Assembly: GCA_000434295.1 (NCBI GenBank)
Contig: HF994935.1
Coordinates: 570,965-634,964, forward strand
Reading direction: 5' to 3'
DNA from: Acetobacter sp. CAG:977
GTDB lineage: Bacteria; Pseudomonadota; Alphaproteobacteria; CAAGCB01; CAG-977
Length of the DNA stretch: 64,000 nt
Made by a program: the position numbers and the translations under genes. Positions 50,865 through 60,031 of this stretch are shown here, piece after piece (positions within the stretch are counted from its first letter, which is position 1; every line of letters starts with the position of its first letter). The notes beneath the pieces are model-generated. The model saw only the letters and a list, made by a program, of their open reading frames with translations, was not told the DNA's origin and searched no databases.

Positions 50865-51284
50865 ATGATTATCGGCATCGGGACGGATTTAGTGGACATA
50901 CGTCGGATTGAACGCGTTTTGGAGCGTTCGGGCGAAGCGTTTTGCCGCAGGATCTACACAAAAAATGAACGGGCTTTGTGCGATGCGAGAGGGGCAAAGT
51001 CGGCAAAAAAACGGGCTTCGGCTTATGCGATGAGGTTTGCGGCGAAGGAAGCGTGTTCCAAAGCTTTGGGAACGGGACTTTCCAAAGGAGTCTTCTGGCG
51101 TGATATGGAAAATTCCCATCTGGCGGGAGGACGACCGATATTAACGTTGACGGGCGGTGCTTTAAAACGATTAAATGAATTGACGCCGGCGGGAAAACGT
51201 GCCGCGATTCATGTTTCAATGACGGATGAATATCCGATGGCGCAGGCTGTTGTGATTTTAAGCGCGGAAGACATATCCGAATAA
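50865..51284 (+). CDS. acpS: Holo-[acyl-carrier-protein] synthase
   Basis: Transfers 4'-phosphopantetheine from CoA to apo-ACP. 139 residues from [19 protein letters not shown]. The metal-binding Asp of GTDLVDI and Glu of [15 protein letters not shown] are in place, and [14 protein letters not shown] closes the fold. The start is ATG 50865, only 2 nt after the rsh stop; an earlier in-frame codon at 50823 is inside rsh. Fits the alphaproteobacterial order rsh-(pdxJ)-acpS-lepB-rnc-era, with pdxJ absent here. Confidence 0.95.
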   Translation: MIIGIGTDLVDIRRIERVLERSGEAFCRRIYTKNERALCDARGAKSAKKRASAYAMRFAAKEACSKALGTGLSKGVFWRDMENSHLAGGRPILTLTGGALKRLNELTPAGKRAAIHVSMTDEYPMAQAVVILSAEDISE

Positions 51285-51307
51285 ATTCTGAAAGAGGACT
51301 CTGAGAA

Positions 51308-52039
51308 ATGGAAGAAAAATCCGGTTTTTGGGATACGGTAAAGACGTTGTTTTATGCGGCGTTGATCGCTTTATTTGTCAGAACGGTTTTTGTTGAACCG
51401 TTCAGCATTCCGTCAGGGTCAATGATTCCGTCTTTGTTGGTTGGAGATTATCTGTTTGTTTCAAAGATGTCTTACGGATACAGCAGACATTCTTTACCGT
51501 TAAGCATGCCTTTGATCAAAGGTCGGATTTTTTATGAAGAACCGAAACAGGGCGACGTTATCGTCTTTAAGCTTCCTTCGGATAATCGTACGGATTATAT
51601 CAAACGTCTGATCGGCATGCCCGGCGATAAAATTCAAGTCAAACAGGGGCGGCTGTACATTAACGGCAAACAAATAGAACGTATTGCGGACAAAGATTTC
51701 GTAATGCGCGACGAACGCGGAAAAGCCATGCGTTTCGACCGCTATATCGAAGTTTTGCCGAACGGCGTCCGCCATCCGATTATTGAAATGTCGGACGAAG
51801 GGCCTTTTGATAATACGGAAGAATTTACGGTACCCGAAGGTCATTTCTTTATGATGGGGGACAACAGAGACAATTCGCTGGACAGCCGATCGGTCAAGGT
51901 CGGATTTGTTCCCGCCGTAAATCTTGTCGGCAGGGCGAAATTTTTGTTTTTCTCGAACGACGGAACGGCTCGCTGGTGGGAAATATGGAAATGGCCGATG
52001 GCGGTGCGCTGGTCTCGCTTGTTTAACGGGATTCATTAA
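51308..52039 (+). CDS. lepB: Signal peptidase I LepB
   Basis: Inner-membrane peptidase that removes signal peptides from exported proteins. 243 residues, one N-terminal transmembrane segment (~10-28), catalytic Ser38 in SIPSGSMIPSLLVGDYL, general-base Lys99 in DYIKRLIGMPGD, and later boxes GHFFMMGDNRDNSLDSR. It has the Ser/Lys dyad of bacterial type I enzymes. 24 nt gap from acpS, with GAAAGAGGA upstream. rnc follows 2 nt after the stop. Confidence 0.96.
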   Translation: MEEKSGFWDTVKTLFYAALIALFVRTVFVEPFSIPSGSMIPSLLVGDYLFVSKMSYGYSRHSLPLSMPLIKGRIFYEEPKQGDVIVFKLPSDNRTDYIKRLIGMPGDKIQVKQGRLYINGKQIERIADKDFVMRDERGKAMRFDRYIEVLPNGVRHPIIEMSDEGPFDNTEEFTVPEGHFFMMGDNRDNSLDSRSVKVGFVPAVNLVGRAKFLFFSNDGTARWWEIWKWPMAVRWSRLFNGIH

Positions 52040-52041
52040 TC

Positions 52042-52743
52042 ATGATATTCGGCAAAGATTACAAAGAACTCTATGCTCCGTTAAAATATTCGTTTAAAGA
52101 CGAGCGTCTTTTAAAGCAAGCCGTAACGCTGGGGTTCGGAAATTACTTTATCGGATATGAGCGTTTGGAATTTCTGGGCGACCGCGTCTTAGGGCTGATT
52201 GTTGCGGATATGCTGTTTCATGCGTATCCCAAGGAAGCCGAAGGCGATTTGGCAAAACGCCACTCTGAATTGGTCAAGGCGGAAACTTTGGCTGTCGTTG
52301 CCGAAGAATTGAAATTGGGCGATTATTTTATTTTTCCCAAAAGCGAAAAGAATTCCGTGGACAAACATTCCAAGACGTTGCTTTCCGACGTTTGCGAAGC
52401 CGTGATTGCGGCGTTGTATTTGGACGGGGGATTTGAAACGGCAAAAGAGTTCGTGGAACGTTTTTGGACGCCCTTGATGAAGGAAAGCAAAAAGCCTCCC
52501 GTTGATGCTAAAACGGCTTTGCAGGAATGGGCTCAGGGACGCAAGCTGCCTTTGCCCGAATACAAGGTTTTAAGCATCAGCGGTCCCGACCACGACCCTG
52601 TTTTTGTTATGGAAGTAACGGTTAAGGGGTATCCTCCCGCAACGGCAGAAGGCAGCTCCAAGCGCGAAGCGGGGCGTGCGGCGGCGGAAGCGGGGCGTGC
52701 GGCGGCGGCGGCTTTGTTAAAGGCGGTACATTTCGATGGCTGA
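52042..52743 (+). CDS. rnc: Ribonuclease III
   Basis: Cleaves double-stranded RNA, maturing rRNA and some mRNAs. 233 residues: catalytic domain with ERLEFLGDRVLGL (~40-52) and LLSDVCEAVIAALYLDGG (Asp/Glu metal ligands), then a dsRNA-binding domain (~155-230, KTALQEWAQGRKLPLPEYK). Its final helix contains a perfect 21-bp tandem duplication encoding EAGRAAA twice (52666-52707). Stop overlaps era by 8 nt. Two nt after lepB. Confidence 0.96.
   Translation: MIFGKDYKELYAPLKYSFKDERLLKQAVTLGFGNYFIGYERLEFLGDRVLGLIVADMLFHAYPKEAEGDLAKRHSELVKAETLAVVAEELKLGDYFIFPKSEKNSVDKHSKTLLSDVCEAVIAALYLDGGFETAKEFVERFWTPLMKESKKPPVDAKTALQEWAQGRKLPLPEYKVLSISGPDHDPVFVMEVTVKGYPPATAEGSSKREAGRAAAEAGRAAAAALLKAVHFDG
52666..52707 (+). 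repeat. 21-bp tandem duplication within rnc
   Basis: 52666-52686 and 52687-52707 are identical and in frame, giving EAGRAAA-EAGRAAA in the last helix of the dsRNA-binding domain. Confidence 0.9.
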
Positions 52744-53632
52744 GACGAAATGCGGCTTTGCAACGTTGCTGGGGGCACCGAACGCGGGAAAATCGACGTT
52801 GGTCAATTATATGGTCGGCGCAAAAGTGTCGATTGTTTCGCCGAAAGTGCAAACGACGCGTTCAAGAGTTCGCGGAATCTTTGTTAAAGACAACTGTGAA
52901 ATTGTTCTGGTGGATACGCCGGGGATATTCAAGCCCCGACGTCGGCTGGATCGGGCTATGGTTGCGTCGGCTTGGAGCGAAGCGGAATTTTGCGATGTCA
53001 GACTTTTGGTCGTTGATGCGAAACGGGGGCTGGACGACGACACGCGTTCCATTGTCCGTTCTTTGCAAAAGAACAAAGAAAAAGCGTCTTTGGTTTTAAA
53101 CAAAGTCGATTTGGTTAAAGGGGAACGGCTCTTGAAATTGTCGCGAGAGCTGAACGAATTATATTCTTTTGATGCAACCTTTATGGTTTCCGCGTTAAGC
53201 GGAGACGGCATCAATGATTTGGAAAAATATTTGATTTCCAAAATGCCCGAAGGTCCTTTTATGTTTCCCGAAGATCAGGTTTCCGATTTGCCGAACCGCT
53301 TGTTGGCAGCGGAAATCACGCGAGAAAAGCTTTATTTGAATTTGCGCGACGAATTGCCGTACGCTTTGACGGTCGAAACGGAAATGTGGAAAGACAATCC
53401 GGACGGCAGTTCAAGGATAGAACAAACGATTTATGTCGAAAAAGACAATCAGCGCCGCATTATTTTAGGCAAGGGCGGCTCTATGATAAAAAAGATAGGT
53501 TCTCAGTCCCGCCAAGAACTGGAAGAACTGTTTGAAAGCCGCATACATTTATTTTTATTTGTCAAAGTCCGCGAAAAATGGGGCGACGATCCTGCTAGAT
53601 ATCGGGATTGGGGGCTTGATTTTAATGCCTGA
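52736..53632 (+). CDS. era: GTPase Era
   Basis: Ribosome-assembly GTPase that binds 16S rRNA 3' end and the 30S subunit. 298 residues. G1 GAPNAGKSTLVN, G2 region KVQTTRSRVRGI, G3 DTPGIFKP, and G4 NKVDLV are all visible, with a C-terminal KH RNA-binding domain (~195-290, GKGGSMIKKIGSQSRQELE). It overlaps rnc upstream (8 nt) and recO downstream (8 nt), a tightly coupled trio. Confidence 0.97.
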   Translation: MAETKCGFATLLGAPNAGKSTLVNYMVGAKVSIVSPKVQTTRSRVRGIFVKDNCEIVLVDTPGIFKPRRRLDRAMVASAWSEAEFCDVRLLVVDAKRGLDDDTRSIVRSLQKNKEKASLVLNKVDLVKGERLLKLSRELNELYSFDATFMVSALSGDGINDLEKYLISKMPEGPFMFPEDQVSDLPNRLLAAEITREKLYLNLRDELPYALTVETEMWKDNPDGSSRIEQTIYVEKDNQRRIILGKGGSMIKKIGSQSRQELEELFESRIHLFLFVKVREKWGDDPARYRDWGLDFNA

Positions 53633-54365
53633 GTGGGCGGATACGGGGATAGTCCTGTCTGTTAAGCGGTACGGGGAAAACGATGCCGTTGTTTCTTTTT
53701 TGACTTCTGCGCACGGCAGACATTCCGGATTGTGCAAAGGGGCGTTTGGCAAACGTCAGGCAGGAACGTTTCAGCAAGGTAATCTTGTAAAGTTGCGTTG
53801 GAAAGCCCGTTTGGAAGAACATTTGGGGACGGTTTTTGCCGAATTGGCAGAGGCTTATGCCGTTCGCGTCATGAATGATTCGCACAGATTGACGGCGTTG
53901 TCTTGTTTGTGCGCGATGTCGGATTTGTTGCCGGAACGGGAAGATCTGTCGGGATTTTTTGAAAAAACGCTGGAACAGATTGTGCTGTTGCCGTTTGACG
54001 GTTTTGAAGAACGCTATGTCCGATGGGAATTGGATTTGCTGGCTTTATCAGGCTTCGGGATGGATTTGACGCACTGCGCGTTAAGCGGAACGACGGAAAA
54101 TTTGGCTTATGTTTCTCCGAAATCCGGACGGGCAGTCAATGCGGCGGCGGCCGAACCTTGGAAAGACCGTCTTCTGCCTTTGCCCGAATTTTTAACAGTC
54201 CCTGCCATGGCGCCGAAAAATCTTCAAGAGATGAAAGATGCGTTTTCTTTAACGGGTTTTTTTCTTGAAAATTACCTTTCAAAAACGCTAGACTGCCGTA
54301 TTCCTTCTGTCAGGGCGCGTTTTGTCGCGGCCGTATGCAACGGCGGCGAAGGAGATAAGATTTAA
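53625..54365 (+). CDS. recO: DNA repair protein RecO
   Basis: RecF-pathway mediator that helps load RecA on SSB-coated DNA. 246 residues: N-terminal OB fold ([27 protein letters not shown], first 20 residues diagnostic) and the [13 protein letters not shown] segment, then a helical domain with SCLCAM and [13 protein letters not shown]. The zinc-finger cysteines found in some RecO proteins are not obvious. ATG 53625 overlaps the era stop by 8 nt; the earlier in-frame codon at 53532 lies within era. Confidence 0.93.
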   Translation: MPEWADTGIVLSVKRYGENDAVVSFLTSAHGRHSGLCKGAFGKRQAGTFQQGNLVKLRWKARLEEHLGTVFAELAEAYAVRVMNDSHRLTALSCLCAMSDLLPEREDLSGFFEKTLEQIVLLPFDGFEERYVRWELDLLALSGFGMDLTHCALSGTTENLAYVSPKSGRAVNAAAAEPWKDRLLPLPEFLTVPAMAPKNLQEMKDAFSLTGFFLENYLSKTLDCRIPSVRARFVAAVCNGGEGDKI

Positions 54366-54376
54366 AGGCTGACAAA

Positions 54377-56593
54377 ATGAGCGAAAACGAACAAATCAAA
54401 GAAACCAAAATGGCGGAAGCTTTGGGCGAACGCTATTTGGCTTATGCGATGTCCACAATAGTATCGCGTTCTTTGCCGGATGTGCGCGACGGATTGAAAC
54501 CCGTTCACCGCCGGTTGCTTTATGCGATGAATTTGTTAAAGCTGGATCCGTCGTCCGGATTTAAAAAATGCGCCCGCGTCGTCGGCGACGTTATCGGTAA
54601 ATACCATCCGCACGGCGATACGGCGGTTTATGAAGCGATGGTGCGCTTGGCTCAGGATTTTGCCGTGCGTTATCCTTTGGTCGAAGGGCAGGGAAACTTC
54701 GGCAATATTGACGGAGACAACGCCGCAGCCATGCGTTATACCGAAGCCCGCCTGACGCCCGTGGCTCTGTCGATTATGGAAAATTTAAACGACGGCACGG
54801 TTGATTTTCGCCCGACTTATTCCGGAGAAGAAGAAGAACCCGTCGTTATGCCTTCAGCGTTTCCGAATATATTGGCGAACGGGTCTTCGGGCATTGCCGT
54901 CGGTATGGCGACGAACATTGCGCCTCATAACGTTGCGGAATTGGCTGACGCTTTGTTGCTGTTGATAAAAAAGCCGGACAGCGAAGTCAAAGACCTGATG
55001 CAGTTTGTAAAAGGTCCCGACTTTCCGACGGGCGGAATTATCACGGAACGCCCCGAAAACATTTTAAAAGCCTATGAAACGGGACGCGGAGCCATTCGCG
55101 TTCGCGCAAAATGGGAAAAGGAACAACTTTCTCACGGTCTGTATCAGATCGTCGTAACGGAAATTCCCTATCAGGTTAAAAAAGCCGACCTGATTATGAG
55201 AATTGCCAAGCTTTTATTGGAAAAGAAACTTCCGTTTTTGGCGGATGTCCGCGATGAATCCGCAGAAAACGTGCGCATTGTTTTGGAACCGCGCAACCGC
55301 ACGATAGAAGCCGAACAACTGATGGAACATTTGTTCCGCCAAACGGATTTGCAGGTCAACTTTAACCTGAACATGAACGTTTTGGACAAAGACGGCGTGC
55401 CGCGCGTCATGAGCCTGAAGGAAGTCCTGAAAGCCTTTTTGGATCACAGACAGGACGTTTTAATCCGCAGGTCGACGCACCGTTTGGAAAAGATCAACAA
55501 CCGTATGGAAGTCTTAAACGGCTTGCTGATAGCGTACCTGAATTTGGACGAAGTTATCAAGATTATCCGCGAAGAAGACGAACCCAAGCCCGTTTTGATG
55601 AAACGGTTTAATTTAACGGAATTGCAAACGGAATCGATATTGAATATGCGGTTGCGTTCTTTGCGCAAGCTGGAAGAAATGCAAATCCGAACCGAACATG
55701 ACAAACTTGCGGAAGAAAAGGCAAGGCTTGAAGCGTTGTTGGGCGACGAAGCGCTAAGATGGAAAGCCGTCGCTTCGGAAATAAAGGAAATGAAGAAAAA
55801 ATACGGTCAAGACACGCCGTTGGGCAAGCGCCGTACCGAAGTGACAGGGGCTCCCGAAATTGTAGAAGTCCCGTTGGAAGCCATGATAGAAAAAGAACCG
55901 ATTACGGTTATTTTGTCCGAAAAGGGCTGGATCAGGGCTTTGAAAGGTCACGTTGCTCTGAACGATGACATCAAGTTCAAAGAAGGAGATTCTTTGCAAT
56001 TCGGCATGCACGTTCAAACGACGGATAAGATTTTGTTGTTTGCCTCGAACGGACGTTTTTATACGTTAAGTGCCGATAAGCTGCCGCGCGGCAGAGGTTT
56101 CGGCGAACCGCTTCGCTTGTCCGTCGATTTACCCGAAGACGATGAAATCGTTTGCATGTTCGTTTATCAGGCGGGTGCGAAACGGCTGATCGTTTCAAAG
56201 AAAGGCAAAGGCTTTGTTGTCAAAGAAGACGATTTAATCGCCCAAACAAAGAACGGGAAAATCATATTGAACCTGTCGGAAGGAGATAAAGCGCAATTCT
56301 GCCTGCCGTATCAGGGCGATACGGTTGCCGTTGTCGGCGAAAACCGCAAGCTTTTGATTTTCGATATCCGCGAAATTCCCGAAATGACACGCGGGCAGGG
56401 CGTGTTTATGCAAAAATACAAAGAAGAAAATTGCGGCGTATCGGACATCAAACTGTTTAACAAAGCGGACGGTCTTGCTTATCCGTGCGGGAACGGGACG
56501 CGTATTGAAACCAATCTGGTCGGTTGGACGGGGCATCGAGCCCAAGTCGGAAAATTGCCGCCCGTAGGCTTCCCGAAATCCAACAAATTTTAA
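54377..56593 (+). CDS. parC: DNA topoisomerase IV subunit A ParC
   Basis: Decatenates replicated chromosomes with ParE. 738 residues, typical. Active-site Tyr121 in [10 protein letters not shown]; GyrA/ParC box region [20 protein letters not shown], where Thr occupies the position of E. coli ParC Ser80. C-terminal beta-propeller blades are visible ([35 protein letters not shown]) without the GyrA box of gyrase, supporting ParC over GyrA. ParE is not in the window. Begins 12 nt after recO; last gene of the run, followed by a terminator. Confidence 0.94.
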   Translation: MSENEQIKETKMAEALGERYLAYAMSTIVSRSLPDVRDGLKPVHRRLLYAMNLLKLDPSSGFKKCARVVGDVIGKYHPHGDTAVYEAMVRLAQDFAVRYPLVEGQGNFGNIDGDNAAAMRYTEARLTPVALSIMENLNDGTVDFRPTYSGEEEEPVVMPSAFPNILANGSSGIAVGMATNIAPHNVAELADALLLLIKKPDSEVKDLMQFVKGPDFPTGGIITERPENILKAYETGRGAIRVRAKWEKEQLSHGLYQIVVTEIPYQVKKADLIMRIAKLLLEKKLPFLADVRDESAENVRIVLEPRNRTIEAEQLMEHLFRQTDLQVNFNLNMNVLDKDGVPRVMSLKEVLKAFLDHRQDVLIRRSTHRLEKINNRMEVLNGLLIAYLNLDEVIKIIREEDEPKPVLMKRFNLTELQTESILNMRLRSLRKLEEMQIRTEHDKLAEEKARLEALLGDEALRWKAVASEIKEMKKKYGQDTPLGKRRTEVTGAPEIVEVPLEAMIEKEPITVILSEKGWIRALKGHVALNDDIKFKEGDSLQFGMHVQTTDKILLFASNGRFYTLSADKLPRGRGFGEPLRLSVDLPEDDEIVCMFVYQAGAKRLIVSKKGKGFVVKEDDLIAQTKNGKIILNLSEGDKAQFCLPYQGDTVAVVGENRKLLIFDIREIPEMTRGQGVFMQKYKEENCGVSDIKLFNKADGLAYPCGNGTRIETNLVGWTGHRAQVGKLPPVGFPKSNKF

Positions 56594-56595
56594 AG

Positions 56596-56622
56596 AAAAG
56601 CTCCCGTTTCAGGGAGCTTTTT
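56596..56622. terminator. Terminator after parC
   Basis: AAAAGCTCCC (56596-56605) pairs with GGGAGCTTTT (56612-56621), 6-nt loop. It partly overlaps the last codons of the convergent gene at 56609. Confidence 0.88.
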
Positions 56623-57067
56623 CGTTTTTCTCGGGAACCGGCGGCAATAAAGCTTCCGTCAGCTTATTTTCAAAAAAGCGCCTGTTTTTCGCATACCATT
56701 TCAGATAAACGCGCCTGTCGGAAGGGGGCAGGGCACTTAAAACATCATTCCAGTACAATCCTGACGCTTTTGCCAAATCTGCAATATTATTATTGGCATC
56801 GTTTAAGCGTTGGGGCGTGTATTTTTTTTCAAAAACATCCTGCATCAGTCGTATTCTGGCAGCAGATAAGGCGGCAAGCGTTTCTTTTTCAGAAAGCTTT
56901 GCCTTATTTTTAGCATTATTCAGAATATTTTGCGCTTCCGAACTGAGCATCAGCGTTCGTGGCTCGTTTTCAGGCGTCCAAACGGAAGGGACGGATTGCC
57001 CCGCGGCAAATCCCAAAGCCGCACAAACGGCGCCGACGAAAATCAAATCCCGCAGTTCAGCGTTCAT
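56609..57067 (-). CDS. Small membrane-anchored protein downstream of pepN
   Basis: 152 residues, not recognised. One N-terminal hydrophobic segment (DLIFVGAVCAALGFAAG, ~8-24) that may be a signal anchor, then a helical region (LSEKETLAALSAARIRLMQDVFEKK) and a Lys/Pro-rich tail. WNDVLSALPPSDRRVYLKWYAK near 105-127 is distinctive. It overlaps the pepN stop by 11 nt on the same strand, so it is co-expressed with pepN. A periplasmic or membrane-associated role is inferred. Confidence 0.65.
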   Translation of the reverse strand: MNAELRDLIFVGAVCAALGFAAGQSVPSVWTPENEPRTLMLSSEAQNILNNAKNKAKLSEKETLAALSAARIRLMQDVFEKKYTPQRLNDANNNIADLAKASGLYWNDVLSALPPSDRRVYLKWYAKNRRFFENKLTEALLPPVPEKNEKAP

Positions 57068-59819
57068 AACGCCCTTGAATTAAATTTTTAACGGGCACTT
57101 TGGGTGCCGCCGTTTTAGCGCCGCTCGGAAACTTTTTTAAAGAGGCGTCCTTAAAAAAAGCGGCGGACTTTTCGTTTTTTTTGGGGTCTTTGACAACTCC
57201 CAAAGATTTTGAAACGATTTCATAAGTATTCGGGGACAAATTCGGGGCGTTCATAATTTTCTCCAAAGCGTTTTTCATCAGTTTTTGGCGTTCCGCATCA
57301 TATTTTTTCCAATCGCCCAAAGCAACGGGAATCTGCGCTGCCACCTGAGGATTGATTTTATCGACGGCCAAGGTTTGTTCGGCAACGAAATCATATCCGG
57401 AACCGTCCTTTGCATGAAACGCCGTCGGGTTATTGTTGGCAAACGCCCCGATCAAAGCACGGACTTTGTTCGGGTTCGTTATGGAAAAGCTTTCATGATT
57501 TAAGAGGGATTTGACCGTTTCCAACGTATCGGATCTGGCGGCGGTTGCCTGCATGGTCAGCCATTTATCAACGACCAGAGAATCCTTTTTATAAGTCTGA
57601 TAAAAATCATCCATGACTTTTTTGGCTTCCGGCGTGTCTTTGGCGGCGAAAACACGGACGGCGGCATCTTTGTCGGTCATTTGTTGCGCCGAATAATACT
57701 GTTTCAGCGCCAAAGAATCATCTAACAGACTTAAATAGCTCAAGGCCGTGTTTTTAACGGCACGCTTTCCGGAATTTGCCGCGTCGGGGACATATTCTCC
57801 GGGCGTTTTATTTGCAGCATAGGCTTTTTCAAAGTCTTGCTTTAATTCAACGGCGATATGACGGCGCAATTCCAAACGAGCCTGATGCACGGCATCGGGA
57901 TCAATGACGTCCATTCTTGCCGCAACGGATTTTTCCGTCGGTAAAGCAAAAGCTTTTGCAATAAAAGCCTTGTCCAGATTTTCGTCGTTCAGATAGCTTT
58001 TTAATGCCTTAATGAATGCCGGCGGAACGGTCGTTTCTTTGCCGTTTTTGATGTCGTTTGCCATCTGCAGCATGATGTCCGAGGCAAACTGCTGTCCCGC
58101 GTCCCAACGATTAAACAGATCGGAATCTTTTTCCATCAGCAACGCGCGCTGTTCGGGCGTATATTCGGTTTTGAAATAAATCGGCGCGGTAAAAGCACGG
58201 TTTGCAGACAAAACGGGTTCTTCCTTGACGTTTTCAAAAACGAACGTCTGTTCCGGAGCATTCAAAACGATGACTTTTGATGTTTTTTCATCGTCTTTTT
58301 CTCCTTTGATTTTCAAAGGCATGTCATTTCCGTTTTTATCCAGCAATCCGATTTCCAAAGGTATGACAAAAGGCTTTTTAATCGGCTGCCCCGGCGTCGG
58401 CGGCGTTTTTTGCGCCAACGTCAGAGAATACGTTTTATTGCTTTCGTCATAGACGCCTTTTGCTGTAACGGTCGGTGTTCCCGCCTGATGGTACCAGTTT
58501 TTGAATTGCCGCAAATCCAAGCCTGATCCGTCTTCTATGGCTTTGACGAAATCGTCGCAAGTAACGGCTTTTCCGTCGTTGCGTTCGAAATAAATATCCA
58601 TCCCTTTGCGGAAAGCTTCTTTTCCCGCCATACGTTCCATCATTCTGATGACTTCGGCGCCTTTGTTATAGACGGTGCCCGTATAAAGGCTGCGTACCGA
58701 AATATAAGAATCGGGGCGGATCGGATGAGCTAACGGTCCCGCGTCCTGAGGAAACTGCCCCGCGCGAAGGGAAGCAACGTCTTCGATGCGTTTAACGGCG
58801 CGGGAACGCTGATCCGAAGAAAATTCCTGATCGCGATAAACGGTCAACCCTTCTTTAAGGGTTAAATCGAACCAGTCTCTAAGCGTTACGCGGTTTCCCG
58901 ACCAGTTATGAAAATATTCGTGAGCGACGACGCCTTCAATGTTGGCATAGTCGGCATCCGTTGCTTTATTCGGGTCGGCAAGGACGTACTTGTCGTTAAA
59001 GATGTTCAACGACGTGTTTTCGCAGGCGCCCGAATTAAAATTGCTGACGGCAACGATGTTAAAGACGTCATGGTCATATTCTCTGCCGAACGTGTCTTCG
59101 TCCCATTTCATGGCGCGTTTTAAGGAATCGACGGCGTATTTGCTCATAGAGCCTTTTCCCGCTTCGACAAAGACGTTTAATTCGACATCGCGCCCCGAAC
59201 GGGTAACGAAGCGGTCTTTTGCCCTGTCGAGTTTTCCCGCGACGACGGCATAAAGGTAGCATGCTTTCGGGATCGGGTCGAAAAAGACGGCTTTTTGTCG
59301 TCCGTCGGGCAATTCCGTTTCGGATTCTTTATTGCCGTTTGAAATCAAAACGGGCAATTTTTCTTTGTCGCCGATCAGCGTTGTACGCCATACGGGCATA
59401 ACGTCGGGACGGTCTGGAAAGAAAGTAATGCGTCTGAAACCGTGAGTTTCGCATTTCGTGCACAGAATGCCGTCCGATTCATACAATCCCTGCAATTTCG
59501 TATTGGCTTTCGGATTCAGGTCCGTTTGAATGCTTAAAGTGAATTGAGAGGGGGGATTTAGAATGGTCAGCCCGTCTTCGTTCAACAGGTAATCCGTTTC
59601 TTTCAACGGCTTTCCGTTAACAGAAAGTCCTGTCAGCGTTAATTCTTCGCCGTTCAGGAACAAAGGAGCGCCTTCGGGCGTATCGGGTTCGCGCCGGACT
59701 TCCATGACGGCGGTCGTTTTTGTATTTTCCGAGTCCAGTTCAAAGGTCATATCGACGCTTTTGACCTGATATTCGGGTTTTTTATAATCTTTTGCGTAAA
59801 CGGTTTTAGGAGCGCTCAT
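57057..59819 (-). CDS. pepN: Aminopeptidase N (M1 family)
   Basis: Broad-specificity zinc aminopeptidase in peptide turnover. 920 residues, longer than E. coli's 870 because of additional C-terminal sequence. Zinc motif VVAHEYFHNW with the second Glu in DLTLKEGLTVYRDQEFSSD, and YNKGAEVIRMM. The exopeptidase signature usually written GAMEN is GACEN here (FNSGACENTSLNIF), a Met-to-Cys change that could alter substrate preference. The N-terminus lacks a signal peptide, so it is cytoplasmic. The copy of the 13-base motif at 59845 lies 26 nt upstream of the ATG. Confidence 0.94.
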   Translation of the reverse strand: MSAPKTVYAKDYKKPEYQVKSVDMTFELDSENTKTTAVMEVRREPDTPEGAPLFLNGEELTLTGLSVNGKPLKETDYLLNEDGLTILNPPSQFTLSIQTDLNPKANTKLQGLYESDGILCTKCETHGFRRITFFPDRPDVMPVWRTTLIGDKEKLPVLISNGNKESETELPDGRQKAVFFDPIPKACYLYAVVAGKLDRAKDRFVTRSGRDVELNVFVEAGKGSMSKYAVDSLKRAMKWDEDTFGREYDHDVFNIVAVSNFNSGACENTSLNIFNDKYVLADPNKATDADYANIEGVVAHEYFHNWSGNRVTLRDWFDLTLKEGLTVYRDQEFSSDQRSRAVKRIEDVASLRAGQFPQDAGPLAHPIRPDSYISVRSLYTGTVYNKGAEVIRMMERMAGKEAFRKGMDIYFERNDGKAVTCDDFVKAIEDGSGLDLRQFKNWYHQAGTPTVTAKGVYDESNKTYSLTLAQKTPPTPGQPIKKPFVIPLEIGLLDKNGNDMPLKIKGEKDDEKTSKVIVLNAPEQTFVFENVKEEPVLSANRAFTAPIYFKTEYTPEQRALLMEKDSDLFNRWDAGQQFASDIMLQMANDIKNGKETTVPPAFIKALKSYLNDENLDKAFIAKAFALPTEKSVAARMDVIDPDAVHQARLELRRHIAVELKQDFEKAYAANKTPGEYVPDAANSGKRAVKNTALSYLSLLDDSLALKQYYSAQQMTDKDAAVRVFAAKDTPEAKKVMDDFYQTYKKDSLVVDKWLTMQATAARSDTLETVKSLLNHESFSITNPNKVRALIGAFANNNPTAFHAKDGSGYDFVAEQTLAVDKINPQVAAQIPVALGDWKKYDAERQKLMKNALEKIMNAPNLSPNTYEIVSKSLGVVKDPKKNEKSAAFFKDASLKKFPSGAKTAAPKVPVKNLIQGRYER

Positions 59820-59844
59820 TTAGGTATCCTGATGTTTTAAAAAA

Positions 59845-59857
59845 TTTTGTCTATTTT
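59845..59857 (-). repeat. 13-base intergenic motif, copy 4
   Basis: TTTTGTCTATTTT on the plus strand, i.e. AAAATAGACAAAA facing pepN, within its short upstream region. Confidence 0.5.
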
Positions 59858-59945
59858 ACAAAAAAATCCTTAAAAAATAAAGGGTTAAAAACATAAGACT
59901 TTTATTTAACTTTTTATTTCAACATATTGATTTAGAATAAAAAAC

Positions 59946-59997
59946 AAAAACTCTTTGCAAAAAAGTTTTCTAAACCCTTTGTTAGCAAAGAGTTTTT
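59946..59997 (+). promoter_or_regulatory. Long inverted repeat upstream of LysM/LytM gene
   Basis: AAAAACTCTTTGC (59946-59958) is exactly complementary to GCAAAGAGTTTTT (59985-59997), enclosing 26 nt. It lies 34 nt before the ATG at 60032, with TATAAT directly at its 3' edge (59997-60002). No plus-strand gene ends here, so a terminator for a preceding gene makes no sense; an attenuator or operator is inferred. Confidence 0.5.
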
Positions 59998-60031
59998 ATA
60001 ATAAATTTATAAAAAAACGGAGAGCTAACGT

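Noticed and set aside
54377..56593. ParC Thr at the Ser80 position read as quinolone resistance
   Set aside because: The residue at this position varies naturally among lineages; nothing here shows acquired resistance.
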